DNA of 25,239 nt from JACQZU01 sp041908165 (GTDB lineage: Bacteria; Acidobacteriota; Holophagae; Holophagales; Holophagaceae). Below, piece by piece: positions 1 through 6,152 of this stretch. A program made the position numbers and the translations under genes. The notes under the pieces were generated by a model. The model was not told the origin of the DNA. It made no database searches and worked only from the letters and a program-made list of their open reading frames with translations. Within the stretch, counting starts at the first letter, position 1; each line of letters opens with the position of its first letter. Where the stretch lies: the NCBI GenBank assembly GCA_041908165.1, contig JAYRFV010000148.1:1-25239 (forward strand), in the 5' to 3' direction.

Positions 1-1
1 C

Positions 2-118
2 CAGCTGCTGACCCTCTACACGACCCCGGTGATCTACCTGTACATGGACCGCCTGCGCAAGGCCGCGGGCCGCGCGTGGAGGGCGCTGCGGGCGCGGCCG
101 GAACCCGCCGGAGCCTAG
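2..118 (+). CDS. RND multidrug efflux permease, C-terminal end (partial)
   Basis: Only the last 38 codons are in the window; the gene enters from the left edge and ends at a TAG at 116-118. The visible residues LYTTPVIYLYMDRLR are the characteristic end of the last transmembrane helix of MdtB/MdtC/AcrB-type (HAE1) RND efflux permeases, followed by a short basic cytoplasmic tail. Such proteins are inner-membrane proton-driven pumps that work with a periplasmic adaptor and an outer-membrane channel. The subfamily is a family-level guess from this short tail; substrate cannot be told. Confidence 0.8.
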   Translation, partial: QLLTLYTTPVIYLYMDRLRKAAGRAWRALRARPEPAGA

Positions 119-221
119 CGGGGACCGGCGAACCCGCCCCGTCCTCCGCACGGCCTGCCCCGGCGGATGCACGGGCCGGGCGGTCCGCACCTATGATGGT
201 CCCGTGCCTCCTGGAGTCCCC

Positions 222-1127
222 ATGCGCCCTGCAGCCTTCGCCGCCCTCCTCGCCCTGGCCTCCCTGCCCCTGGCCGCCCACGCCCGGCACCAGGCCCCGG
301 CGTCCCCCGCCAAGGTGCACCGCGTGGAGAAGCTGGATGACCGGATCTACTGCATCTTCGGCGAGGGCGGGAACATCAGCCTGGTGCTGACCGACACCCA
401 CGCGGTGCTGATCGACGACCAGTTCGAGCGGCTCGCGCCCGGACTGCTGGAGGCCATCCGGTCGGTCACCTCCAAGCCCATCAAGTACCTGGTCAACACC
501 CACCACCACGGCGACCACACCGGGGCGAACGTGGTGCTGGAGAAGCAGGTCACCGCCATCGTGGCGCACTCCAACGTCCGCCGGCGGCTCGAGACCTCCC
601 AGGCGAAGCTGGAACCGGCGAAGCGCGGCGGCCTGCCGGAACTGGCCTTCGGCTGGCCGGATCCCAAGCAGCGGGCCTACCTCGCCATCCACCTGGGCGG
701 CATGGAGATCCACCTGGCCCACTTCGGCCCCGGCCACACCGACGGCGATGTCCTGGTCGGCATCCCCGCCCTGAAGTTCATGCACCTGGGCGACATCTTC
801 TTCAACGGCTCGCTGCCCTACATCGACACCGCCGCCGGCGGCAGCCTGGCGGGACTCCTGGAGAACGTGGAGACCGTCCTCTCCTTCCTTCCTGAAGGGT
901 CGAAGCTGATCCCCGGCCACGGCCCGGTCGGCACCCACAAGGACCTGGTCCGCTACCGCGACTTCCTCAAGGCCGTCCAGGCCCATGTCAAGGCCAATCC
1001 CGGCAAGGGCGGCAAGGACCTGGACGCCGGGTTCGACCACGCCGCCTGGAGCGATATCAAGCCGATGGGCAGCTTCCTCACCTGGGAGCGGTTCTTCGAC
1101 ATCGTCTCGGCCCCGCCCGCCCGGTAG
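222..1127 (+). CDS. Secreted MBL-fold metallo-hydrolase
   Basis: A 301-residue metallo-beta-lactamase-fold protein with an N-terminal signal peptide (hydrophobic residues about 5-20, ending near AHA), so it probably acts in the periplasm. The metal site is clear: HHHGDH at residues 94-99 (the H-x-H-x-D-H motif), then GPGHTDGD, HLGDIFF and IPGHGPV supplying the later His and Asp ligands. The overall pattern matches the subclass B3-like/quinoprotein-relay group of MBL hydrolases rather than a proven beta-lactamase; the substrate is unknown. ATG 222 is chosen because GGAG lies 5 bases upstream and the signal peptide begins there; a GTG at 204 would add six residues ahead of it. It is separated from the efflux gene by about 100 bases and is probably transcribed on its own. 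Confidence 0.85.
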   Translation: MRPAAFAALLALASLPLAAHARHQAPASPAKVHRVEKLDDRIYCIFGEGGNISLVLTDTHAVLIDDQFERLAPGLLEAIRSVTSKPIKYLVNTHHHGDHTGANVVLEKQVTAIVAHSNVRRRLETSQAKLEPAKRGGLPELAFGWPDPKQRAYLAIHLGGMEIHLAHFGPGHTDGDVLVGIPALKFMHLGDIFFNGSLPYIDTAAGGSLAGLLENVETVLSFLPEGSKLIPGHGPVGTHKDLVRYRDFLKAVQAHVKANPGKGGKDLDAGFDHAAWSDIKPMGSFLTWERFFDIVSAPPAR

Positions 1128-1133
1128 CGCGGT

Positions 1134-1592
1134 TCAGGGCAGCGCGTCGCGGACCAGTTCCAGGTCGTAGGTGCCGGCCGGCTCCTCCAGCGGACCGCAG
1201 GCGCGGCGAACCTCGCGGTGCACCCCGAGCCCGCCCGCGCGGTGCACCGTCAGGCGCAGGCTGCGGGGCGCGTCACCGGCATTCAACAGGCCCCGCCAGC
1301 TGCGGCCGCCCCCGGGCAGGTCCTCCAGGCGCAGGCTGCGGCCATCCCCGGCGTCCTGGATCCGCAGGCCCATTCCGGCCCCGGCGCCCTTGAACTGGAC
1401 CTTCAGCAGGCTGTGGGCGGCCAGGTCCAGGACGTAGGTCCGCGATTCCCCCGGCAGGAGGCGCTGACGGTAGCGTCCGTCCTCCGCAGCCCGGGCCTGG
1501 CTGGCGACCTCCCAGCCCGGACGGGGCCAGAGCGCTCCCGGCAGCAGCAGGCACGCTGCCGCGACCAGAAGCAGGTAGACCAGGGATCGCAC
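1134..1592 (-). CDS. Small exported or membrane-anchored protein of unknown function
   Basis: A 152-residue protein, convergent with the MBL gene and only 6 bases from its stop. Residues about 4-20 (LVYLLLVAAACLLLPG) form a signal peptide or single membrane anchor. The rest reads like a small beta-rich domain: RLLPGESRTYVLDLAAH, then LLKVQFKGAGAGMGLRIQDA and SLRLTVHRAGGLGVHREV, which resembles the pre-peptidase C-terminal or sphingomyelinase-type beta sandwich in which a polar sheet binds ligand, but the similarity is too weak to name. The start is the GTG at 1592 because GGAGG sits a few bases upstream and the hydrophobic segment follows at once. No catalytic motif is seen. Confidence 0.6.
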   Translation of the reverse strand: MRSLVYLLLVAAACLLLPGALWPRPGWEVASQARAAEDGRYRQRLLPGESRTYVLDLAAHSLLKVQFKGAGAGMGLRIQDAGDGRSLRLEDLPGGGRSWRGLLNAGDAPRSLRLTVHRAGGLGVHREVRRACGPLEEPAGTYDLELVRDALP

Positions 1593-1814
1593 GGCACCTC
1601 CGCGGCCCGACCGGGGCTGTTGCACGATGGGGCAAGGGCCAAGGTAATCAGGCTCCATGCCAAGGGACCCGGGAATGCCCCCATTGGGTTTACCGGCCGC
1701 ACCGCGGAGCCGGCTGCCGCAGCCTGCCACGCCCCTCGGCTGCGTGGTTGCAAAGTGCGGCAGGGGTGACCCTTGCCATCCAGGAGGGCCGGTAGACTGC
1801 GGCAGAGGATCCGC

Positions 1815-2570
1815 ATGCTCGACGCCTGGCTCAACCATCCCAACGCCCTGCCCTGGCTGTTGGTGATGTGGGTGGCCGGGCTCCTGGGCTCGCTGGGCCA
1901 CTGCGCCGGCATGTGCGGGCCGATCGTGGCGGCCTTCGGCCTGGCCCAGGCCCGCCGGGAAGGGCCGAGCTGGCATCGTCACCTGCTGTTCCAGGCCGGA
2001 CGGGTGGTCACCTACGCAGTCCTCGGCGGTGTCATCGGCTTCCTGGGCGGCTTCGCCCGCCTGCAGACGGTCCAGGACATGCACGCCTGCTGCAAGCCCG
2101 AAGGCGCCGCGCTGGTCGCCGCCCAGGCCTGGCCCTGGCAGCTCTGGGTGAAGCTCGGCGTCGGCCTGCTGATGCTCGCCCTGGGCGTGGTGCTGATGTT
2201 CGGCCGCCGTCTCGACGCCCTGCTGGAGTTCCGCCTGCCCGCGCCGCTGCAGCGGCTGCTGGGCAAGGGGCTGGGCCTGGCCTCCCTGCCCTTCCTGCTC
2301 GGCCTGCTCTGGGGCCTGATCCCCTGCGGCCTGGTCTACATGATGCTGCTGCGCGCCCTGGACGCCGGCAGCTGGCAGATGGGCGCCGGCGGCATGGCCA
2401 TGTTCGGCCTCGGCAACGTGCCCCTGCTGCTCGGCCTGGGCCTCGCCAGCACCCGCCTGTCGCAGGCCTGGAAGGCCCGGCTGATGCGCCTGGGCGGGCT
2501 CCTGGTGGCGGGCATGGGCGGCTGGATCCTCTACCAGGCCTGGCTGCTGTTCCGGGCCCAGGCGGGGTGA
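1815..2570 (+). CDS. SafE/DsbD_2-family membrane protein, cco-associated
   Basis: A 251-residue polytopic membrane protein with about six helices. The first helix carries SLGHCAGMCGPIVAA (Cys30, Cys34) and a later one carries LIPCGLVYMML. These are the hallmarks of the cytochrome c biogenesis transmembrane domain family annotated as sulfite exporter TauE/SafE (PF13386 type). In proteobacteria members commonly sit beside ccoGHIS and are linked to copper or thiol handling for cbb3 oxidase. Here it faces ccoI convergently, but the two are separated by the 3.6-kb insert. ATG 1815 follows GAGGA with suitable spacing; the upstream TTG at 1773 would add a basic stretch not seen in the family. The exact substrate is unknown. 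Confidence 0.8.
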   Translation: MLDAWLNHPNALPWLLVMWVAGLLGSLGHCAGMCGPIVAAFGLAQARREGPSWHRHLLFQAGRVVTYAVLGGVIGFLGGFARLQTVQDMHACCKPEGAALVAAQAWPWQLWVKLGVGLLMLALGVVLMFGRRLDALLEFRLPAPLQRLLGKGLGLASLPFLLGLLWGLIPCGLVYMMLLRALDAGSWQMGAGGMAMFGLGNVPLLLGLGLASTRLSQAWKARLMRLGGLLVAGMGGWILYQAWLLFRAQAG

Positions 2571-2617
2571 AGGGGCGTCAACCCCTGGCCCAACCGCCCG
2601 GACGATCGTGGCGCGGA

Positions 2618-2711
2618 CGGGCCTCGGAATCGGTTTCGGCATCGGTTACGGCCTCGACATCGGCATCGGCTCTCGGCCTCGGCCGCGGAAGTCGAATTCG
2701 GCCTCGGCCTC
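2618..2711 (+). repeat. Degenerate TCGGNN hexamer array 1
   Basis: About 14 units with TCGG conserved and the following two bases varying (AA, TT, CA, CC, GC and so on), with some units mutated to ACGG or TCGA and a small register break near 2671-2692. It starts about 47 bases after the SafE-type stop and ends one base before the stop codon of the four-helix-bundle gene. TCGG reads on the plus strand. Not a CRISPR array: there are no unique spacers. Confidence 0.85.
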
Positions 2712-3044
2712 TCACCCCCGCCGGTGCGTGAGCTTCCACAGCATCGCCAACACGCGGTCCAAATCGGCCTCGGCCGCAGGCGCCGCCCCGACCATCCCCC
2801 AGGCCCGGGCCACGTCCAGCGCCGCCCGCACCTCGGCGGCGCTGCCCGCAGCAATCCGGAAGAACTGCAGCCGGTCCCGACCGGCCCGCCGGTTGCCCTC
2901 CGCAATATTCAACACCACCGACGACGCCGCCCGCCGCAGTTGATCCGCCAGGTTGCGATCCGATTTCGCCAACTCCCCGAGCACCGGCCGCAACCCGGAT
3001 ACCACCCCCAGCGCGGCCCCATAAACGTGGAACGGATGCGACAT
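2712..3044 (-). CDS. Four-helix bundle protein (S23/IVS-like, TIGR02436 type)
   Basis: A 110-residue protein with the family signature: DQLRRAASSVVLNIAEGNRR at about 34-53, then FFRIAAGSAAEVRAALDVA at 61-79. These match the small all-helical proteins first seen encoded in 23S rRNA intervening sequences and related to the Avd accessory proteins of diversity-generating retroelements. Their bundle forms a basic pentamer proposed to bind nucleic acid; the function of stand-alone copies is unknown. The ATG at 3044 has a strong AGGAGG six bases upstream, but that site is the 3' arm of a long hairpin (3051-3127). Hexamer arrays lie on both sides: one abuts the stop codon, the other begins about 140 bases upstream. 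No reverse transcriptase or rRNA is nearby, so it is neither a recognisable DGR nor an rRNA insertion. Confidence 0.85.
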   Translation of the reverse strand: MSHPFHVYGAALGVVSGLRPVLGELAKSDRNLADQLRRAASSVVLNIAEGNRRAGRDRLQFFRIAAGSAAEVRAALDVARAWGMVGAAPAAEADLDRVLAMLWKLTHRRG

Positions 3045-3050
3045 GACCCC

Positions 3051-3127
3051 CCTCCTCTCCGGCAGCCCGCCCGAGGACCGCCTTCGGCAGAACCAGGCGG
3101 CCGGAGGGCGGGAAGCCGGAGAGGAGG
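3051..3127 (-). promoter_or_regulatory. Long hairpin sequestering the ribosome binding site of the four-helix-bundle gene
   Basis: A perfect 13-base inverted repeat (3051-3063 with 3115-3127) is continued inward by 7 pairs (3066-3072 with 3106-3112) and 6 pairs (3078-3083 with 3095-3100), with small internal loops and an 11-base terminal loop. On the minus-strand transcript the 3' arm contains GGAGAGGAGG, the Shine-Dalgarno sequence for the start codon at 3044, so folding would hide it. The structure is read directly; the regulatory role is inferred. It could instead be a protein-binding site or an element end. Confidence 0.6.
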
Positions 3128-3184
3128 CGACGGGAATCGCATGCCTTCACGGTTGTGGCGCCGCGCGTGGAAGGAGAACGGACC

Positions 3185-3238
3185 TCGAAATCGGAATCGG
3201 TTTCGGTCTCGGAATCGGTTTCGGAATCGGAATCGGGG
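3185..3238 (+). repeat. Degenerate TCGGNN hexamer array 2
   Basis: Nine units in strict 6-base register with no indel: TCGA then TCGG cores followed by AA, AA, TT, TC, AA, TT, AA, AA, GG. TCGG is on the plus strand, the same orientation as array 1. It lies upstream of the four-helix-bundle gene, beyond the hairpin. Confidence 0.9.
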
Positions 3239-3570
3239 GATCCCTCCCGCTTTTCGCAGGTCGTCAGGGGTTTCCTCTGAACGCTTCCCCTCCTGCGTCC
3301 GTCCCGGCCCGTCACCCCCTCGCAAACCCTGGGGGCGGCGGGCCGGGACAGCGGGACGATTGGGCGTGGGTCTTGTGCCGCTGGGGCTGCCGGAGGCCCC
3401 CACGGGCGCCCTCACAGCCGGGGGCATGACAGGGGCGCGGTTCCCCTGGCGGGACCCTGGCGAGGGCGAGCCGGCCGGCGCGATGGGGTGGGTGGGGCGA
3501 GCCAGGCGGTACGCGGGGCTTGCCCTGCTTTTGATAGCCCAACGCGCTCCAGTGCCCGGTGGTGACGGGA
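3239..3570. other. Non-coding stretch with a GC-rich hairpin
   Basis: No convincing gene: open frames here lack ribosome binding sites and recognisable sequence. It holds a perfect 10-base inverted repeat, GTCCCGGCCC at 3301-3310 with GGGCCGGGAC at 3340-3349, continued inside by C5 at 3315-3319 with G5 at 3331-3335. No T-tract follows, so a plain intrinsic terminator is unlikely. Confidence 0.5.
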
Positions 3571-3696
3571 GCCATCCAGGGCGGGAGACATAGCGGCCCG
3601 TTATGTCTAGGGCGGCGGCGGAAGTCCGCGCAGCGGACCAGTTGAGATAATCGGCGATTATCGCCACTGCGCCGACGCCCGACCGCCCTGGATGGC
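3571..3696. repeat. Nested hairpin cluster inside a 14-base inverted repeat
   Basis: The outer arms GCCATCCAGGGCGG (3571-3584) and CCGCCCTGGATGGC (3683-3696) are perfect complements. Between them lie three compact hairpins: AGACATA...TATGTCT (3586-3608, ten pairs including one G-T, 3-base loop), GTCCGC-GCA-GCGGAC (3624-3638), and GATAATC-GGC-GATTATC (3646-3662). All have 3-base loops. Such layouts occur at ends of tyrosine-recombinase or Y1-transposase elements, in REP/BIME repeats and in structured RNAs; which one applies here cannot be decided. No recombinase gene is in the window. Confidence 0.7.
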
Positions 3697-4067
3697 GCCG
3701 ATCGATGCTGCCACCCCCTCAGGCGCGGGTGGGCGTTGGGCGCTCAGGATTGGCCCGCCGAAGGCGGCACCCACTTCCTTTTCCCTTCTCTCGATGCGGA
3801 AGGTCTTGGGCGCACAGGGAACGCTTCTTCCATCGGCCTTTCTGCGGGTTCATGATGCGGATCCTGGCGCACTCGGGCACGGCCACCACCGGAATGCACC
3901 ATGCCCAAAATGAGCATCGGCGGGCCTATGCCCGCCAGGTGCAACAGTCAGGCGCCATAGCCAACTTGCCAGCGCTGAAAATAGGCCCTTTGATCTCGGT
4001 ATGGGTTGAGACATGGCGAAAGGCGCCAGAGGTTGGGGGTTCACATTCGCTTTAAAGGCTTCCCTGT
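3697..4067. other. Non-coding transition into AT-richer DNA
   Basis: No gene is recognised. There is one perfect hairpin at 3923-3940 or nearby, GGCGGGC-CTAT-GCCCGCC. A short frame around 3840-3920 reads FCGFMMRILA, faintly like the zinc-binding CGGRMRILA motif of some IS91-type transposases, but it is too short and unsupported to annotate as a remnant. Base composition shifts from GC-rich to clearly AT-richer at about 3950, marking the start of the toxin/immunity DNA. Confidence 0.4.
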
Positions 4068-4739
4068 TTAGGCGAGATCTTGGCCGGGGCAAGGGACGAA
4101 GCCCCCTCGAGATAGGAAGCCCTTAAATTGATTCAATTCGAATTTGTCTTCTTTTAGATCGAGGGCCATTGAACATTCCCCAATAAGGGTGTCGATCTCA
4201 TTTTCTTTTTCAAGCACTTTTGCCAAGGCGACCGCCTTCATACAACGATAGGCAAGAGAGGAATCAAGCAAAAAGGCTTCCTGACCATTGCCCCTTAAAC
4301 CCCTTAGCATTTCCTCCAGATCCGAATAACGAGACAAATAAGGAAGGCCGATTTTCTCGTAGGCCTCCAGCATGGAGGCAACGAGACTCGGAACCTCCCC
4401 TGGGTCTGAAACGGTCCACATCAATGGCCCTTTCCCAATGAGATTCCCCAACTCAGCCCCCACGGTGGCGGTGTCTCGGGCTTCCGCCTTGGATAATAAA
4501 GGGTCCGTTCCGAACACCAAGTTGTTCACCGCGTCCACGCGGATTGCCACGTTTACAACTAACTTTAGAGGGCCATTTATTGAGGCGAAACCCACGTGAA
4601 ATATCCAACGACCCCAAGACATTTTTTTATTGAAGGCTTGACCTTTGAGTTTGGGATCGTAGCCCATAGGAATAAGACCAAGTGGAAGAGTCCTGAAAAT
4701 CGATTCTCTTAGTTCTTTCATCTTTGATAAATCTTTCAT
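4068..4739 (-). CDS. Putative immunity protein for the adjacent Rhs toxin
   Basis: A 223-residue soluble protein with no signal peptide, membrane segment or metal motif. It is not recognised as a known immunity family by eye. Its role is inferred from position: its ATG overlaps the toxin stop codon by an ATGA (4736-4739), the usual coupling of an Rhs C-terminal toxin and its immunity gene, and it shares the AT-rich composition of the toxin end, unlike all other genes in the window. Residues about 30-75 (YDPKLKGQAF, GRWIFHVGFASINGP, RVDAVNNL) and an acidic, helical second half with LEKENEIDTLIGE suggest a mostly alpha-helical fold. An Imm49-like identity was considered but not supported enough to call. 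Confidence 0.6.
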   Translation of the reverse strand: MKDLSKMKELRESIFRTLPLGLIPMGYDPKLKGQAFNKKMSWGRWIFHVGFASINGPLKLVVNVAIRVDAVNNLVFGTDPLLSKAEARDTATVGAELGNLIGKGPLMWTVSDPGEVPSLVASMLEAYEKIGLPYLSRYSDLEEMLRGLRGNGQEAFLLDSSLAYRCMKAVALAKVLEKENEIDTLIGECSMALDLKEDKFELNQFKGFLSRGGFVPCPGQDLA

Positions 4740-5968
4740 TTTTGAACAACTTCAGTTTCGATTTTTCTGATTTGACCCTTTAAATCTGGCGGGGCATTTT
4801 TGCCAACAATCTTGCCACCCTCTGTTGCCATGGCTTTATCTTTAAGCACCTGTCTGGCATTCCGAGTGGCCCCACCTGATTTGACTTCCTTGTTTACCAG
4901 TTTTCCCCCTTCATCGGCCAAGTGGTCAATCACTCTGAGGCCTTCAGACGTTTGAACACCAACACGGCTGGCTAGAAGAGTACCGGCCTCATCAAGTTCC
5001 TTCTTAACTAGTTCTTCAGCGGCCTCACCTGCAGCTTTATTTATTTTCAACTGCGCCGCTTTTTTCGCGAGAACTTCTGCACTTTCCTTAGTCGCTGTCC
5101 GGGCCAGTTTAGCTACTCCAGCCGCCTGACCTCCAATTGGTACGAGCGACAATGCTGATAACCCCGCACCCTTCCAATCACCTCGGCCCAGAGAAATCAG
5201 TCCGCTTGCACCGTCTGCAAATTCACCTACTACTGGGAATAATCCGGCTGTATCAAGTACAGCCTGCGTTCGATCGAGGAATTTTGTCCATGCGCCTCGT
5301 TCTTGCATCCCATCCGGATCAACCGACATGATGGGACTGTTCTGAACGTAGCTGTAAATATTCCAGCTTTGCGTGAACTCGAAGTGTTGATCTAGCGCCG
5401 GATCCGGACTCAGGAACCGGTGATACATGGGGGCGTAGAACCGCGCCTGCATGTAGATCAGCCCTGACGGATCGGTCTGCTCATGGTTGGTGAAGCCTTT
5501 GGCGAACGAGTTCATTGCTGCTGGTTCTGTCAAAGATTCACCGAACGGCGCGAACTTCTGTTCGATCACGGTGCTGTCGGGGTTGACGAGGATTCTGGGC
5601 GTGCCCAGGTGGTCCGTCAAGACGCTCCGGCCGCCGGTGCCGTCGACTTCGCCGACCTCCTTGCCGCCGAGGTAGATGATGTCGCGCTTCCAGGACATCT
5701 TGCCGCGGACGGTGACGGTGACGTGCCGGTAGACGGTCTTGCCGTTACCGGTGGCAGTGATCAGATAGGTGGTGCTGACCGCCGGGGTCACCAGCTTGCT
5801 GCCGCTGGCCGTGATCGCCGTCCCCGGGTCGCCGTTCTCCTGCATGACCAAGGTGGCGGCATTGACCGCCGACCAGCTCAGCGTCACGCTCTGCCCCGGT
5901 TCGATGAAGCTGAAGGTGCTGCTGAAGCTGCTGATCACCGGATCGGTGGTGAGCACCGTGAAGGCCAA
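4736..5968 (-). CDS. Truncated Rhs-family protein with PD-(D/E)XK-like toxin C-terminus
   Basis: A 410-codon frame that keeps only the distal end of an Rhs polymorphic toxin. Residues about 10-88 form an Ig/PKD-like beta domain (FIEPGQSVTLSWSAVNAATL, then TPAVSTTYLITATGNG). Residues about 115-220 are the Rhs core end: LTDHLGTPRILVN, FAPFGE, GLIYMQARFYAP, RFLSPDP and SVDPDG. About 228-290 is a pre-toxin linker, and 312-410 is the toxin. The toxin shows D348, then E361-x-K363, then Q373, the spacing of a PD-(D/E)XK nuclease; nuclease activity is inferred. The many YD repeats, the secretion region and any signal peptide are missing; full Rhs proteins usually exceed 1000 residues. The start shown is a TTG with no ribosome binding site; the frame stays open upstream through the hexamer array to a stop at 6242. 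This is probably an orphan or displaced tip module. Confidence 0.75.
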   Translation of the reverse strand: MAFTVLTTDPVISSFSSTFSFIEPGQSVTLSWSAVNAATLVMQENGDPGTAITASGSKLVTPAVSTTYLITATGNGKTVYRHVTVTVRGKMSWKRDIIYLGGKEVGEVDGTGGRSVLTDHLGTPRILVNPDSTVIEQKFAPFGESLTEPAAMNSFAKGFTNHEQTDPSGLIYMQARFYAPMYHRFLSPDPALDQHFEFTQSWNIYSYVQNSPIMSVDPDGMQERGAWTKFLDRTQAVLDTAGLFPVVGEFADGASGLISLGRGDWKGAGLSALSLVPIGGQAAGVAKLARTATKESAEVLAKKAAQLKINKAAGEAAEELVKKELDEAGTLLASRVGVQTSEGLRVIDHLADEGGKLVNKEVKSGGATRNARQVLKDKAMATEGGKIVGKNAPPDLKGQIRKIETEVVQK

Positions 5969-6007
5969 CGACGACGTGCCGGTGCCGGCCGGGGTCGTGA
6001 CGGAGGC

Positions 6008-6151
6008 CGGGGCCGAATCCGAGACCGAATCCGTTTCCGAATCCGTTTCCGAATCCGAATCCGAGCCCGAGGCCGAATTCGAGACCGAATCCGAATCCGA
6101 GCCCGAGGCCGTGGCCGAATCCGAGCCCGACCCCGATTCCGAGTCCGGGCC
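6008..6151 (-). repeat. Degenerate TCGGNN hexamer array 3
   Basis: About 24 units in unbroken 6-base register, TCGG (rarely ACGG or TCGA) plus a variable pair, with TCGG on the minus strand, opposite to arrays 1 and 2. It starts within two bases of the ccoI stop codon and runs toward the Rhs frame. In the Rhs reading frame it encodes a Ser/Thr-X dipeptide tract (S followed by D, E, G, A, V or N). No frame contains a stop within the array. Confidence 0.9.
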
Positions 6152-6152
6152 C

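Noticed and set aside
1593..2642. The N-terminal 350 codons of a long minus-strand frame ending at 1134
   Set aside because: They lie opposite the SafE-type gene; only the final 152 codons after GTG 1592 have a ribosome site and a signal-like helix.
2618..3238. CRISPR array or diversity-generating retroelement
   Set aside because: The hexamer repeats have no unique spacers, and no cas gene, reverse transcriptase or template/variable repeat pair is visible beside the Avd-like gene.
3571..3696. Integron attC site
   Set aside because: The required GTTRRRY/RYYYAAC boxes are not present in the hairpins and there is no integron integrase.
3840..3920. IS91-type transposase remnant
   Set aside because: Only a ten-residue resemblance (FCGFMMRILA) exists, with no paired cysteines or other domain parts.
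3692..4055. Small plus-strand open frames of 73 and 116 codons
   Set aside because: They have no ribosome sites or recognisable sequence, and they cross the base-composition boundary.
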